A DNA stretch of 64,000 nt. Origin: Candidatus Gastranaerophilales bacterium. Its GTDB lineage: Bacteria; Cyanobacteriota; Vampirovibrionia; Gastranaerophilales; Gastranaerophilaceae. The DNA lies in contig CALUQX010000004.1 in the NCBI GenBank assembly GCA_944323045.1, forward strand, positions 37,123 to 101,122. Direction: 5' to 3'. The translations under genes were made by a program, and so were the position numbers. The notes under the pieces are model-generated. The model did no database searches, was not told the DNA's origin, and saw only the letters and a program-made list of their open reading frames with translations. Shown here one piece after another: positions 9,070-19,536 of this stretch (within the stretch, counting starts at the first letter, position 1; each line of letters starts with the position of its first letter).

Positions 9070-10446
9070 ATGATAAATCAGGTTAGTGCAAATTATAATA
9101 CATATAATACGGAAATGCCGCGTTCTTTTAGTGATTTTAGTGCTTTACGCGGTAATTATTACTTTAGCGCGCCTGTTCAGACTGATGAGGATAAAAAACA
9201 TAGAAGCGCAAAATTAGGGGCAACAATAGCGACTTCTGCAATTGTTCTCGGATTCGGTGTCCTTGCACTTATGAAAGGACTGCCAAAAGGTTTTACACGT
9301 AAAATAGAAAATTTGCGCACTGTTTTGGAAGAAAAAGTTGCGAAACTGTCTGATGAAGCAAAATCTTCAAGAATGGCAGGATTTTATAAATATTCTTTGA
9401 ATAAGGCTGAAAAAGCATCCGAATACTTAAACAGTGTAAATAACGCCTCAACTTTTAAGGATATTTTATTCGGAAGACTAATGCGTAAAACTAAACCGAC
9501 CCGTAAAATTGCCGAAAAAATAACCGCCGTGTTTGAACGTTTTAGCCGCAAAACTGTTGTCGGCGGTTATAATAATGCCTATAACCGATTCAATAGAATG
9601 TATGAAGTCTTTGGCGCTGCAGATAACAAAATTATCTTAGAAAATGCTGACAAAGTCGTTACAATTAACGGTAAAACTCTTACTGCCAAAGAATGGCTGA
9701 AAGTAATCAGCGGGAAAAAATTGGATATGTCTCAGGCATTCAATTCTTACTTTGGCAAAGATGCCGTGAACATGCGCTATCAAACTACCAAAAAATCAAT
9801 GTCCGGTTTAGAGAAAAAAGTTTGGGAGTTAAGTTTTGGAGATGTGAAAAATAATTATAAAAACAAAGAGATTTATGATACATTCCTGCCTGAGGCAATT
9901 TTGGAAGGTTCAAAAAGTTCGCTGAAAAAACAGGTCAACTGGTATAGAGATATAATTGCCGGAAATTCAGATAAACCGGGACACCTGGATGAAATAATGG
10001 AAATTTACAGACATCTATTGCCGCCGGCTGAATTCCAAAAACTCCAGCGCGCCTCTGACAGCGCTGTGAAAAAACTTGATAGAGCTGTTTTATTAGAAAC
10101 AGATAAATTCTTTGATAAACTGCGCGATCTGGAACTTGGTTCTGCCCCTACCGACTTTTTATCAATGGTAACCGGTCTGGTCACAGTTGGTGCCGGCTTG
10201 ACCAAAGCCGAAGATAATGACGAACGTATTTCTGTCTCATTAAAATACGGAATACCAGCACTGAGTGCAATTGCCACATCGCTTTATTTAGGCGCAACAC
10301 TTGTATCAGGCGGCAGTGCACTTGTATTGAGTACAATATCAGGCTTGTTAATGAATAAAGTTGGTACAAAAGTTGATGAATACCGCCAAAAACAATTGCT
10401 TGCAAAACAGTCGCCGCAAACGGAATCTACTGCAAAAGCCGTATAG
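9070..10446 (+). CDS. Hypothetical membrane-associated protein with N-terminal YFSA motif
   Basis: 458 residues, not recognised. The first ~35 residues are rich in Asn, Tyr, Thr and Ser and end in Y-F-S-A (residues 31-34), close to the S-F-T-G / N-F-T-A motif in three other large hypotheticals of this window. A hydrophobic helix follows (about 48-66, LGATIATSAIVLGFGVLAL), then a basic helical body, and near the C-terminus two more hydrophobic stretches (ALSAIATSLYLGATLVSGG and following). There is no classical signal peptide. It lies alone between lpxB and the dGTPase gene, with a weak GG-containing ribosome site about 8 bases before ATG. Probably inner-membrane attached; role unknown. Confidence 0.7.
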   Translation: MINQVSANYNTYNTEMPRSFSDFSALRGNYYFSAPVQTDEDKKHRSAKLGATIATSAIVLGFGVLALMKGLPKGFTRKIENLRTVLEEKVAKLSDEAKSSRMAGFYKYSLNKAEKASEYLNSVNNASTFKDILFGRLMRKTKPTRKIAEKITAVFERFSRKTVVGGYNNAYNRFNRMYEVFGAADNKIILENADKVVTINGKTLTAKEWLKVISGKKLDMSQAFNSYFGKDAVNMRYQTTKKSMSGLEKKVWELSFGDVKNNYKNKEIYDTFLPEAILEGSKSSLKKQVNWYRDIIAGNSDKPGHLDEIMEIYRHLLPPAEFQKLQRASDSAVKKLDRAVLLETDKFFDKLRDLELGSAPTDFLSMVTGLVTVGAGLTKAEDNDERISVSLKYGIPALSAIATSLYLGATLVSGGSALVLSTISGLLMNKVGTKVDEYRQKQLLAKQSPQTESTAKAV

Positions 10447-10462
10447 AAACTGTTAGTTTTTC

Positions 10463-10471
10463 TGCTATAAT
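10463..10471 (+). promoter_or_regulatory. Extended -10 promoter of the HD hydrolase gene
   Basis: TGCTATAAT, a perfect -10 with TG extension, 20 bases before the ATG at 10491. The ribosome site AAAGGA (10479-10484) lies between promoter and start. No clear -35 is seen. Its position means the longer reading frame beginning upstream at TTG 10476 is not the real start. Confidence 0.5.
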
Positions 10472-10490
10472 CCTTTTGAAAGGATTTATT

Positions 10491-11534
10491 ATGTCAAAAA
10501 CTGATGAAAAAAATAAGATAAGAGAATTTTTGGAACAAAAGGAATTAGAGACTTTAAGTGATTTTGCTACCAAAAGCATTAATACACTCGGCAGAGAAAC
10601 CCCTGAGGAAGAATGCAATTTAAGAACATGTTTTCAGCGCGACAGGGACAGAATTTTGCATTCCAAAGCCTTCCGCCGCCTTAAACACAAAACACAGGTG
10701 TTTTTATCACCATTTGACGACCATTTCAGAACACGTTTGACACATACTCTTGAAGTATCACAAATAGCGCGGACAATTGCCCGTTCCCTGCGGCTTAATG
10801 AAGATTTAACCGAAGCAATTGCACTCGGACACGATTTAGGACATACTCCGTTCGGGCATTGCGGCGAAGGTGTTTTGAATGAACTTGTAAAAGGCGGGTT
10901 TCATCACAATTTGCAGAGTGTAAGGGTTGTAAAAGTACTTGAGAATTTGAATCTTTGCAAGGAAACAATAGATGGAATTTTAACGCATACATGGGGTTAT
11001 GTTCCGAAAACTCCTGAGGCGCAGGTAGTTCAGCTTGCGGATAAAATTGCATATATAAATCATGACATAGAGGATTCTATCCGCGCCGGAATTATTTCGG
11101 AAGACGATTTGCCCAAGGATTGTATAGAATATTTTTCCTCAGTGCAAAGCAAAAGATTGGATAGAATGATTAATGAAGTTGTATTTAATTCGTTGAATAT
11201 GCCGAAAGTCGCAATGAGTGAAGAAGGCTGGTATTACACAACGAAATTGCGTCAGTGGATGTTTGATAATGTTTATATAGATTCACCTGCAAAACAGGAA
11301 GAGAAGAAGGCAAGACGCGTAATAAAAGAACTTTTCGGTATATACGTGGAAATGCTGAAACCTTGTTGTGAAGAGAGTCGTATTGAACGTGTTGTAACGG
11401 ATTATATTTCCGGCATGACAGACAGATATGCCGTTGAGAAGTTTAAGGAATATTTTATCCCTCGCGGCTTGCAGCTAAATTCAAAAGATGATTACTTGTT
11501 TAAACTAGCAAATGCATCGGAATTCAGTGAATAG
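10491..11534 (+). CDS. dGTPase-type deoxynucleoside triphosphate triphosphohydrolase (HD domain)
   Basis: 347 residues from the ATG at 10491, preceded by AAAGGA at 6 bases. The N-terminal domain has the dGTPase signature: SKAFRRLKHKTQVF, then the metal-binding HD region with H in RLTHTLEVSQIARTIA and the HD pair in ALGHDLGHTPFGHCGE. This family cleaves dNTPs to deoxynucleoside and tripolyphosphate, limiting dNTP pools or acting in phage defence. Length and spacing match the type 2, dGTPase-like branch rather than E. coli Dgt (about 505 residues). It is followed by a repeat patch and no further co-directional gene. Confidence 0.9.
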   Translation: MSKTDEKNKIREFLEQKELETLSDFATKSINTLGRETPEEECNLRTCFQRDRDRILHSKAFRRLKHKTQVFLSPFDDHFRTRLTHTLEVSQIARTIARSLRLNEDLTEAIALGHDLGHTPFGHCGEGVLNELVKGGFHHNLQSVRVVKVLENLNLCKETIDGILTHTWGYVPKTPEAQVVQLADKIAYINHDIEDSIRAGIISEDDLPKDCIEYFSSVQSKRLDRMINEVVFNSLNMPKVAMSEEGWYYTTKLRQWMFDNVYIDSPAKQEEKKARRVIKELFGIYVEMLKPCCEESRIERVVTDYISGMTDRYAVEKFKEYFIPRGLQLNSKDDYLFKLANASEFSE

Positions 11535-11552
11535 TGAACAGGCGGACAAGTC

Positions 11553-11582
11553 GTAGGGTGCGTCGAAACGACGGCACCCTAC
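11553..11582. repeat. REP-like hairpin (GTAGGGTGC arms)
   Basis: Inverted repeat GTAGGGTGC.GTCG AAA CGAC.GGCACCCTAC with a single bulged base, directly after the HD hydrolase gene. Related GTAGGGTG / CGTCGAAACGAC words recur at about 36462-36490 and 38470-38487, so this is a member of a dispersed hairpin family rather than a simple terminator. A short T-run (ACTTTTCT) follows, so it may also end transcription. Confidence 0.6.
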
Positions 11583-11588
11583 TTTTCT

Positions 11589-11757
11589 GAGATCGCGCAA
11601 TATCTACGACTTGCTAGAATTGCGACGATGCCGCTGCGCGATGACATGGTGGCGTTGCCTGATTCATGTAACCCGCTTAATCACTTAATCACCCAGTCAC
11701 TTAATCACTTCAAGTAACAACAGTTCACAGGTCACCGTTCACTGGTCACCATTCACA
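11589..11757 (+). repeat. Hairpin-armed dispersed repeat, copy A, with TCAC-rich tail
   Basis: Left arm GAGATCGCGCA (11589-11599) and right arm TGCGCGATGACATG (11635-11648) are complementary over 8 bp (ATCGCGCA/TGCGCGAT) and enclose 35 bases. Bases 11635-11710 are identical over 76 nt to 38346-38421 (copy B). The tail is made of reiterated TTAATCAC, GTCAC and GTTCAC words. Further copies are at 38025-38132 (inverted, long interior) and 40198-40257 (degenerate). This patch fills the gap between the HD hydrolase gene and the next gene and holds no credible reading frame. Confidence 0.8.
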
Positions 11758-11760
11758 GTC

Positions 11761-12168
11761 TTACATCTTACTAAGCAGTTTTATGATTGAGCGTTTGAAA
11801 TCTTTTTTTATCGGTTTTACGTAATTTAGAACAATACTTTCTGTATTAATCAGGAGTTTGCGTGCCTTGCCGGTTTTAGGATACATAAATGAAAACTTTG
11901 TTCTAAAAATATCATAGGCATCTCTTACCGGAGTTAATTTATAAATATCATTCAAATTTCTCCTGAAGAATTCGGGATAATTATTGCTGCGGGCTTTCTT
12001 ACGTGCGAGAAGTGCCACTGTCGGATTTGTTGTGCAATCGTCAAGATGATTTATTGCATCTTCCACACAATTGGAATCTATTTTTAACCGTGTGTCCAAA
12101 TGCATGTTGTTATATTGCGCATTGCGTCTTATTGACTCATAACGGCAGCCGCCTTCTTGTATTTCCAT
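11761..12168 (-). CDS. Hypothetical protein, 135 residues
   Basis: Small basic protein of unknown family. The start at 12168 is well supported by AAGGAG eight bases upstream on the coding strand. There is no signal peptide or transmembrane helix; the sequence looks helical, with a cysteine at residue 8, further cysteines at about 34 and 45, and a Lys/Arg-rich C-terminus. It lies between a repeat patch and a divergent exported-protein gene, with about 120 bases of AT-rich sequence between the two starts. The codon use resembles the core genes. I cannot assign a function. Confidence 0.6.
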   Translation of the reverse strand: MEIQEGGCRYESIRRNAQYNNMHLDTRLKIDSNCVEDAINHLDDCTTNPTVALLARKKARSNNYPEFFRRNLNDIYKLTPVRDAYDIFRTKFSFMYPKTGKARKLLINTESIVLNYVKPIKKDFKRSIIKLLSKM

Positions 12169-12291
12169 AGTAGAACTCCTTTTTAATTCTTAAAACAACA
12201 ATACAAAATTTTTTGCTACTTTTTATCTAAAATAATAATTTTTTTAACACAAATATTATACAATCAGGCAATATAATTTGGGTTTTTATTA

Positions 12292-13026
12292 ATGCATTAT
12301 ATTTGTATGAAAAATTTACTGATTATTTTAACATTTTTATTAATGGCATCACAGGCAATGGCAGATACTTGTGAAGAAGTTATTGCTCATGAACATATGT
12401 TTAAGGAAAAACAGGCTACCAGCAATCAGGTTATTATTACCAACATGAGGAATATCATTTGTGCAGGTAATGCTTTTAAAATACTTTTTGAATGCAAATT
12501 CCATTCAGAATGCATGAAAGCCGGAGACAGAGTGAATTTTGATGTACCGGAAGCAATTTACACACAGGAAGGTACTCTGCTTATTCCGGCATGTTCCAAA
12601 ATTGTTGCAACTGTAATAAAAATAGAAAAACAACGGGTGCCGAATAAAAATGCAAGAGTGTATTTAAATTTTGAATGTTTGCTTTTGCCTGACGGCACAA
12701 CAGTTGCAATGGCTGCCAGAACAGCGACAAAAGACGGAGCGCTGAAAGAAGGTCCGTGGATGACTGCCGGCAAACTTTTTGCTTATACTCTGGGATTGGG
12801 AATTGTCGGTGCAGGCGCCGGTACAGGTTTTGCGTTTATTCCAAATCCTGCAAAACTCGGAGTCGGTTATGCAATAGGTATTCCTGTCGGTACAACCGTC
12901 GGCTTAATTACAGGTCTCATTACTCCGGGGCTGAAATACCATGCAAAAGCAGGTGAAGCTGTTACGATTATCCTGTGCGAAAATCTTGGATTGTCAAAGC
13001 AAAACACCTGCCCTTGCAATGAGTAA
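12292..13026 (+). CDS. Exported/membrane hypothetical protein with glycine-rich C-terminal segment
   Basis: 244 residues. A signal peptide is evident (MKNLLIILTFLLMASQAMA, beginning at the internal ATG 12307); I keep the first ATG at 12292 because TGGG lies 9 bases upstream, but 12307 is equally possible. After cleavage there is a beta-rich domain (about 55-150) with the pattern G-TLLIPACSKIVATV and LLLPDGTTVAM, like the beta domain of VirB10/TrbI-type or other envelope adaptor proteins. A Gly-rich hydrophobic region follows (about 160-215), then Cys near the C-terminus (CENLGLSKQNTCPC). Probably periplasmic or membrane associated; role unknown. Confidence 0.65.
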   Translation: MHYICMKNLLIILTFLLMASQAMADTCEEVIAHEHMFKEKQATSNQVIITNMRNIICAGNAFKILFECKFHSECMKAGDRVNFDVPEAIYTQEGTLLIPACSKIVATVIKIEKQRVPNKNARVYLNFECLLLPDGTTVAMAARTATKDGALKEGPWMTAGKLFAYTLGLGIVGAGAGTGFAFIPNPAKLGVGYAIGIPVGTTVGLITGLITPGLKYHAKAGEAVTIILCENLGLSKQNTCPCNE

Positions 13027-13029
13027 TTT

Positions 13030-13335
13030 TTATATTTTAATCAGCAAAAATTTACTGTCTTTTAAGGCAACAACTTTATGTTCTTTATCGCGTTTAAACA
13101 TAAGTATTTCGCCTTTGCCGACTTTAAATTTTTCCGCATCAAAATGAAGTTCCACCTCGCCTTCCAATACATATACAGCAGCATCACAAATTGAAGTATG
13201 AGTATCGATAATTTCATCCTTCTTAATAGCTATTATGCTGAGACTGCTGTCGTTGTCCTCCATCAAGACTTCCCGCGCAAATTTTTCTTCATCAAGATTA
13301 ACTATTTTTTTGGCTTCTAAAACATTGTAATACAT
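13030..13335 (-). CDS. Cupin-domain small protein
   Basis: 101 residues with a cupin beta-barrel pattern: DTHTSICDAAVYVLEGEVEL matches the first cupin motif and VGKGEILMFKRDKEHKV the second. Of the usual metal ligands, one histidine in THTS and one in KEHK are visible, but the others are replaced, so metal binding is uncertain. A good AGGAG site precedes the ATG at 13335. Small single-domain cupins often bind a small ligand or act as sensors. Its end lies only 3 bases from that of the convergent exported protein. It is divergent from the efflux operon, about 155 bases away from that promoter. Confidence 0.75.
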   Translation of the reverse strand: MYYNVLEAKKIVNLDEEKFAREVLMEDNDSSLSIIAIKKDEIIDTHTSICDAAVYVLEGEVELHFDAEKFKVGKGEILMFKRDKEHKVVALKDSKFLLIKI

Positions 13336-13490
13336 AATATAATCTCCTATTTTTATATACTTTAATATTAAATCCGCCAGAAATGTAAGTTACAATATCC
13401 AAAAAGACAGCATAATCGATTATTCTTAAGAATATGAAGTATTGATAAACCACTCCTCTTCCTTTATACAAGCAGTTTACAAGTGTTTCA

Positions 13491-13519
13491 TTGACACGGA
13501 TTAAAAAATGCTCTAATAT
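13491..13519 (+). promoter_or_regulatory. Sigma-70 promoter of the RND efflux operon
   Basis: TTGACA (13491-13496), 17-bp spacer, TAATAT (13514-13519): the best consensus promoter in the window. The -35 lies inside an upstream extension of the following reading frame, showing that translation starts later, at 13560 behind GGAGAG. No obvious operator palindrome overlaps it, suggesting fairly constitutive expression, although a regulator may lie elsewhere. Confidence 0.75.
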
Positions 13520-13559
13520 AAAACTATTAAATACTATTTTTTTAAAGACGGAGAGAAGT

Positions 13560-14732
13560 ATGAAATTAAAAATAAAAATGACAAGAAAAAAAGCCGCAAT
13601 AGTAATTTTACTGATTATTATTGTTCCGATAATTTATAACAAGACAGCGGGATATATAGCAGGCTTAATCCAAAAACAGGCAATGATGATGCCAAAAGAA
13701 GTTGTCGTAGACAATCCGCATAAAGAAAGTACTTATATCTCCGCCGAGGCAACCGGACGTGTTGAGGCAAAGTATTCTGTTGATGTGGTTGCGAGAGTTC
13801 CGGGATTTTTGATAAAAAAATATTTTAAAGAAGGGGATTTTGTTAAAAAAGGACAGTTGATTTTTCAGATAGATCCCAGAGAATACCAGATAGAAGTCAA
13901 CAACGCAGCAGCATCAGTTAACCAGTACAGCGCACTGTTAAAAAACGCACAGCAGGAATTAAACCGCGCAAATGCACTGGTAAAAGAAGATTTGATAAGC
14001 AGATCCGATGTAGATCAGAGTTTTGCAACCAGAAACCAGAACAAAGCGCTTTTAGATGCGGCGGTTCAACAGCTTGAACTTGCAAAGGTTAATCTGAGTT
14101 ATACCTCTATAAAATCACCGATTGACGGACGTATCGGAAAGGTTAATATTACAGAAGGCAACTATGTTACAGCAACTTCCGGCTCACTGGTTAATATTTC
14201 CAGCACAAACCCTGTTTATGTTTCTTTTAGCTTAAAGGGCGACGATTTTGTCAGACTTTTGAGATCCAGCAACCGGTTGAAAGATGTAAAAGTTCAGTTA
14301 GAAATAGAAGACGGGCAGTGGTATGACAAAACAGGTAAGGTAGATTTTGTAGATAATAAAATTGATAAAGATTCTGGTTCAATAAATCTTCGTGCTGTAT
14401 TTGACAACGATAGAGGCTGGCTGGTTCCGGGTGATTACATGAAAGTAAAACTTGTAGCCCCGCAAATGGTTGATTTTATGACAGTGCCGCAGGCTTGCAC
14501 TAAAGGTGATCCGATGAGCGGATATTATGTATGGACAGTTGTTGATAATAAAGCTGTAAGAAAAAATATTGAAGTATCCGACAGTATTAACAATAACTGG
14601 GTAGTGGAAAGCGGACTGAATAATGATGATGTTGTTGTAGTATCCGGCATTCAGAATATTAATGCAGAAGGTCAGAAATTAAAGATTATTGACAACGAAG
14701 AATATATTAAACATTTAAATGCAGGTAAATAA
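13560..14732 (+). CDS. RND efflux periplasmic adaptor (membrane fusion protein)
   Basis: 390 residues from the ATG at 13560 (GGAGAG upstream). An N-terminal membrane anchor (about 9-25, [14 protein letters not shown]) is followed by the HlyD/AcrA domain order: beta-barrel, lipoyl half-motifs ([24 protein letters not shown] and [19 protein letters not shown]), alpha-hairpin (about 120-175) and membrane-proximal domain. It bridges the RND pump and the outer-membrane channel encoded next. Stop and next start overlap as TAATG. It has no lipobox cysteine, so it is held by the transmembrane anchor. Confidence 0.92.
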   Translation: MKLKIKMTRKKAAIVILLIIIVPIIYNKTAGYIAGLIQKQAMMMPKEVVVDNPHKESTYISAEATGRVEAKYSVDVVARVPGFLIKKYFKEGDFVKKGQLIFQIDPREYQIEVNNAAASVNQYSALLKNAQQELNRANALVKEDLISRSDVDQSFATRNQNKALLDAAVQQLELAKVNLSYTSIKSPIDGRIGKVNITEGNYVTATSGSLVNISSTNPVYVSFSLKGDDFVRLLRSSNRLKDVKVQLEIEDGQWYDKTGKVDFVDNKIDKDSGSINLRAVFDNDRGWLVPGDYMKVKLVAPQMVDFMTVPQACTKGDPMSGYYVWTVVDNKAVRKNIEVSDSINNNWVVESGLNNDDVVVVSGIQNINAEGQKLKIIDNEEYIKHLNAGK

Positions 14733-17700
14733 TGAAAAAGATTTTTGATAAAGATAAACTGTACTTTTTTATAAGAAAACCGAGATTTGCGCTTGTAATT
14801 TCTATATGTATAGTGATTATGGGGCTTATTTCAATGATGTCATTAAAGCAGGAAAACTATCCTGATGTAACACCTCCACAGGTGAGAGTTTCAGCCTCTT
14901 ATACCGGTGCTAACGCGGAAGTTATTGAATCTTCTATCGCGACAGTTCTGGAAAATAAGTTGAATGGGGTTGAAAATCTTTCTTATATGACATCAACTTC
15001 ATATGACGGTTCATATTCGCTGACTCTGTATTTTAAAGTTGGTACTGATAAGAACGTTAACCTGATGAATGTGCAAAACAGAATTCAGCAGGTACTTTCA
15101 CAACTGCCAGAAGAAGTGCAGAGAACAGGTGTAACCGCTTTGAGCAGAACATCCGGTTCCGGCGCTATTATTCTTAATATCGAGGCAGAAGAAGGCGACT
15201 GGTCACAACTGGATTTGACAAACTACGGGTCTATTTATATTAAAGATGAATTGAAACGTGTTGAAGGGGTTGCAGATATTGATGTTTACGGTTCCGGCGA
15301 TTATTCAATGAGAATTTGGCTTAATCCTGAAAAAATGGCAGGGTTGAATATTTCTACAACAGAAGTAAAAAACGCTATTGTTGCGCAGAATACACAGGTT
15401 ACCGCGGGTTCACTCGGTGCATTGCCGACAGATGATGAACAGGCTTTGCAGCTCACTCTCAAAACTAAAGGGCGTTTGTCTGATGTAAAAGAGTTTGAAG
15501 ATATTATATTGCGTTCCAATATGGATGGAAGCAAAGTCAGACTTAAGGATGTTGCGCGTGTAGAATTAGGCGCTGCAACTTATACTCAGTTAGGTCGAAT
15601 AAATAATAAACCGGCGGCTTTGATAATGGTGTCACAGCTTTCTGATGCAAACATTTTGAATTTGTCTAAAGCTGTTAAAAAGAAGGTTGCTGAATTAAAT
15701 TCACAGTTCGACAACGGGTTGAAGGTTCAGTTTATCAAAGATGATTCAGATTATATTCACGAATCAATGAAAGAAGTTGAATTTACGATTTTACTCACAG
15801 GTCTAATCGTTGTAATAATCATATTTTTATTTTTGGGCGATGCAATGGCAACACTTGTTCCTTGTGTAACCATTCCGGTATCATTAATCGGTACATTTGT
15901 TGCCCTAAAAGCATTAAATATGAGTATAAACCTGTTATCACTTTTTGCCCTTGTACTTGCAGTAGGGGTTGTAGTAGATGATGCGATTGTTGTTATTGAA
16001 AACGTAAAACGGCACTTAGAAGAAGGCAAATCTGCTGTTATAGCAACCCAGTTGACTATGGAAGAGGTAGGGTCTTCACTTGTTGCAATGGCATTAGTTT
16101 TGATGGCGGTATTTGTTCCGATTATATTTATGGGCGGAATGACAGGGGTTATGTACAAACAATTTGCTGTTTGTATTGCTGTTTCAATTGCTGTTTCTGC
16201 AATTTGCGCTCTTACGCTTTCTCCTGCAATGTGTTCACATTTTCTCGGTGAGAAAAAAGAAACTCAAAAAACTAAAGAAATTAAATCTCCTCTGTTTTTG
16301 CATCTTAAACACATCGCCAAAAGAATAGGCAGACGAACTGATATTATGGTAGAAAAATTTAATGCATTTTTTGCCAAAACAGAAGATTTTTATATTGAAT
16401 ATGTAGAAAAATTTGTTCATAACAAGAAATTGACAATAATTTTCTATTTGTCAATAGTTGCGTTAACCCTGTTTTCTTTCAGAATAATCTCAACCGGATT
16501 TATTCCAGACGAAGATCAGGGGGTATTGCTGGCAAGTATTACGCTTCCTGACGGTGCATCACTTTCCAGAACAGAAGATGTTGCCTCAAGGCTTGTCACG
16601 CAGATAAGAGATATTGAAGGTGTTGATGAAAACAGATTAATTGTATTTGGCGGCAACGGAGCTTCAAACAGCGCCACTGCAATTATAAAACTGGATGACT
16701 ATGCAGACAGAAAAGTTTCGCCGTTTGCCTGGGTAAAAAGAAAATTTCAGGGACGTCCGACAAACCTCTCCCACACAGCAATTTTGAACAGAATAAGAGC
16801 AATTGCCTCAAATACAAAAGAAGCATCAATCGTTGTCTTTTCACCGCCTGCTATAAGCGGTATGAGTATGATGGGCGGGTTTGAATTCCAGATGCTGGCA
16901 AGAGGCGAATACACTCCGCAAGAACTTGAAAGCTGGGCGAATAAACTGATTGAGGCCGCAAATCAAGATCCGTCATTATCAAGTGTTTATACAACATTTC
17001 AGGCAAATGTGCCACAATATACTTTAGAGATTGATTATGAAAAAGCACTTGCGCAAAGCGTTGATTTGCAGGAACTTTATTCAACCTTAGCCTCAATGCT
17101 CGGTACTTATTATGTAAATGACTTTAACAAATACGACAGGGTATTTAAAGTTGAAATGCAGGCAGAAAGCCAGTACAGAAACACAGCAAATGATTTGTCC
17201 GGTATTTATGTAAAAAATACAAACGGGGTAATGGTTCCGATACTGTCAATGGTAAAACTTAAACAAACAATCGGTACAGCATCAATTTCAAGATACAACC
17301 TGTATCAGTCTGTACAAATACAGGGACAGCAGGCAGCAGGAAAAAGTTCCGGAGATGCGATGAATGCAATGGAAACAGTGGCAAGAAGAGTTCTGCCTTC
17401 TGATATAACATTTGACTGGTCAGGAACATCCGCTCAAGAACGCGAAGCCTCAGGACAAACAGTTATAATTGTCGCTATGGCATTGATATTTGTATATTTG
17501 TTCCTTGTAGCTTTATACGAAAGTTATACAATTCCAATCGCTGTACTGTTGATTTCACCGGTTGCAGCACTTGGCGCTTTGATATTCCAGATGATGATTA
17601 ATCAGTCATTTGATATTTATTCGCAGGTCGGGATGATAACCCTTATTGGTCTTGCGGCAAAACAGTCTATTTTGATTGTAGAATTTGCTAAAGAAGAACA

Positions 17701-17989
17701 CGAAAAACACGGACTTTCCGTAAAGGATGCTGCTGTAAAAGCCGCAAAACTTCGTTTCCGTGCGATTATGATGACAGAAATAGCGTTTATTCTGGGCGTT
17801 TTACCAATGCTTTTTGCATCAGGCGCCGGTGCAAATTCAAGATTGTCTGTCGGCTCAACAGTATTCGGCGGTATGGTCGCGGCGGCAACTATCGGGGCTG
17901 TTTTGACACCGGCATTCTATGTAATTGTTCAGGAATTCGTTGATAAATTCCCTACTAAAAAAATTACGGATGAGGATTTGGAGTATTAG
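14732..17989 (+). CDS. RND multidrug efflux transporter (HAE1/AcrB-type)
   Basis: 1,085 residues, typical for the AcrB/MexB family. It has the usual twelve membrane helices with two large periplasmic loops. The proton-relay motif in TM4 is intact ([19 protein letters not shown], two adjacent Asp), as is the GAxTP-like C-terminal TM region ending [12 protein letters not shown]. It exports hydrophobic drugs or bile-type detergents using proton motive force. A cytoplasmic loop of about 50 basic residues between the halves ([11 protein letters not shown] onward) is somewhat long. Co-translated with the adaptor and followed by its TolC partner. Confidence 0.95.
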   Translation: MKKIFDKDKLYFFIRKPRFALVISICIVIMGLISMMSLKQENYPDVTPPQVRVSASYTGANAEVIESSIATVLENKLNGVENLSYMTSTSYDGSYSLTLYFKVGTDKNVNLMNVQNRIQQVLSQLPEEVQRTGVTALSRTSGSGAIILNIEAEEGDWSQLDLTNYGSIYIKDELKRVEGVADIDVYGSGDYSMRIWLNPEKMAGLNISTTEVKNAIVAQNTQVTAGSLGALPTDDEQALQLTLKTKGRLSDVKEFEDIILRSNMDGSKVRLKDVARVELGAATYTQLGRINNKPAALIMVSQLSDANILNLSKAVKKKVAELNSQFDNGLKVQFIKDDSDYIHESMKEVEFTILLTGLIVVIIIFLFLGDAMATLVPCVTIPVSLIGTFVALKALNMSINLLSLFALVLAVGVVVDDAIVVIENVKRHLEEGKSAVIATQLTMEEVGSSLVAMALVLMAVFVPIIFMGGMTGVMYKQFAVCIAVSIAVSAICALTLSPAMCSHFLGEKKETQKTKEIKSPLFLHLKHIAKRIGRRTDIMVEKFNAFFAKTEDFYIEYVEKFVHNKKLTIIFYLSIVALTLFSFRIISTGFIPDEDQGVLLASITLPDGASLSRTEDVASRLVTQIRDIEGVDENRLIVFGGNGASNSATAIIKLDDYADRKVSPFAWVKRKFQGRPTNLSHTAILNRIRAIASNTKEASIVVFSPPAISGMSMMGGFEFQMLARGEYTPQELESWANKLIEAANQDPSLSSVYTTFQANVPQYTLEIDYEKALAQSVDLQELYSTLASMLGTYYVNDFNKYDRVFKVEMQAESQYRNTANDLSGIYVKNTNGVMVPILSMVKLKQTIGTASISRYNLYQSVQIQGQQAAGKSSGDAMNAMETVARRVLPSDITFDWSGTSAQEREASGQTVIIVAMALIFVYLFLVALYESYTIPIAVLLISPVAALGALIFQMMINQSFDIYSQVGMITLIGLAAKQSILIVEFAKEEHEKHGLSVKDAAVKAAKLRFRAIMMTEIAFILGVLPMLFASGAGANSRLSVGSTVFGGMVAAATIGAVLTPAFYVIVQEFVDKFPTKKITDEDLEY

Positions 17990-17992
17990 TTT

Positions 17993-19519
17993 ATGAAAAA
18001 GATTTTTAGTTTACTTTTAATATCTTCACTTGTCACAGGTACTTTTAATATAGCTCTGGCAAAAGATGCACAGGACAATAACAATATAAATATCGCCAAA
18101 AAACCTGAAAAAATCGAGATAGTTAAACCTGAAAAAGAAAAAAAAATAAACCTGAAACGGGAACGAAAAAAACATGCACAAAATGTAAAATCTAAAGAAG
18201 AGTCTTCAAAAGAAGCAGAAGGCATGTATGAAACGAAATTCCCTGTTATAAACAGTAAAATCGAATATTCTGAGATGAATGGCGAGGTTACACTGACAGA
18301 CTGTATTAAACTCGCAATCACTCACAACCCTGCAATAATGTCAGCGATTAATAATGCAGATATTTATAAATCAAGAATAGGACAGGCATGGTCAAATTAT
18401 TTTCCTACTCTCGGCGCAGGGATAAGTTATTCAAGAAACGATTCTCTGATGACAATGACAGGCGGGCAGTTCTCCCGCATGATGAATAGAAAATATGATT
18501 TGTACTATACGCCGACACTTTCTGCAAATATGCTGCTTTTTGACTTTGGCAAAACTAAAGCAAATGCTGATGTCGCCAAAAGAACGTATGAATCTTCAAG
18601 ATATGATGCTGAAACAAGTATTGAACTTGTAATTTATAATGTGAAAGTTGCTTATTACAATCTTGTGTTTGCAGAAATTCAAAAAGTTGTGTATGAAGAT
18701 ACGGTTAAAGATTACGAATTGCAGTTGAAACAGGCAAGTGCATACTATCACATCGGTAAAAAAGCCAAAATAGATGTCACAACCGCTGAATACAACCTTG
18801 GCAACGCAAAAGTTAACTTGATTAAAGCAAAAAATACCCTTGAACTTGCCGCTGTAGAACTTGCAAACGCTGTAGGTATTCCTGAGTTGGAAAATGTTGT
18901 TTTAAAAGACAAGTTAAATACAAAAGCTTATGATGTTGATTTTAAAGAATTAATTAAAATCGCAGAAGCCTCCCGTCCTTCGCTTTTATCTGCAAAGAAA
19001 AGAATGGATGCGGCAGAACTCAACATAAGAAGTGCCAAAAGGGCATTTACACCAGATTTAAGTGCATTCGGGTCTTATAACCACGGCGGTCCGCGTGTAA
19101 ATACTGATTATGGTTATCAGTTCGGAGTCCAGTTGAATTATACCGGTTTAAATTTAATGCTGTTGAAAAAACTGGTTGATGAGGCAAATTCTACTTACAA
19201 AAAATGTGTTGCGGATTACGAAGCCGAACGCCAGAATGTTTATCTGGAAGTAAAAAGCGCATATATAAGCCTTTTAAATTCGCACGACAGCCTTGAGGTT
19301 GCAAAACTTGCACTGCAACAGGCAAAAGAACAACAGTATCAGGCTTACAGAAGATATCAGGTCGGTTTAGGAAATGCTATTGAATTCAAAGATGCCGAAA
19401 ATACCTACCTGAATGCTCAATTAAGCTACTACTCAAATCTGCTGGATTACAATGTTAACGCAGCAGAACTTGAACGTGTAATCGGTGCTCCAATTAAAGA
19501 ATCAGAAATTGATTTGTAA
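17993..19519 (+). CDS. TolC-family outer-membrane efflux channel
   Basis: 508 residues with a signal peptide (to about residue 23, FNIALA) and an unusual, very lysine/glutamate-rich linker (about 25-75). Two OEP repeats follow, starting LTDCIKLAITHNPAIMSAI and containing long coiled helices and beta-strand segments. It forms the trimeric outer-membrane exit duct for the RND pump encoded just upstream, 3 bases away. The charged linker is absent from typical TolC and may tether peptidoglycan or be periplasmic filler. A second TolC-like gene lies at 34297-35568. Confidence 0.92.
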   Translation: MKKIFSLLLISSLVTGTFNIALAKDAQDNNNINIAKKPEKIEIVKPEKEKKINLKRERKKHAQNVKSKEESSKEAEGMYETKFPVINSKIEYSEMNGEVTLTDCIKLAITHNPAIMSAINNADIYKSRIGQAWSNYFPTLGAGISYSRNDSLMTMTGGQFSRMMNRKYDLYYTPTLSANMLLFDFGKTKANADVAKRTYESSRYDAETSIELVIYNVKVAYYNLVFAEIQKVVYEDTVKDYELQLKQASAYYHIGKKAKIDVTTAEYNLGNAKVNLIKAKNTLELAAVELANAVGIPELENVVLKDKLNTKAYDVDFKELIKIAEASRPSLLSAKKRMDAAELNIRSAKRAFTPDLSAFGSYNHGGPRVNTDYGYQFGVQLNYTGLNLMLLKKLVDEANSTYKKCVADYEAERQNVYLEVKSAYISLLNSHDSLEVAKLALQQAKEQQYQAYRRYQVGLGNAIEFKDAENTYLNAQLSYYSNLLDYNVNAAELERVIGAPIKESEIDL

Positions 19520-19536
19520 AAAATTAAATTTATCTC

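Noticed and set aside
13491..13559. Upstream TTG start for the efflux adaptor
   Set aside because: It coincides with the -35 of a near-consensus promoter; the ATG at 13560 has the ribosome site and the membrane anchor.
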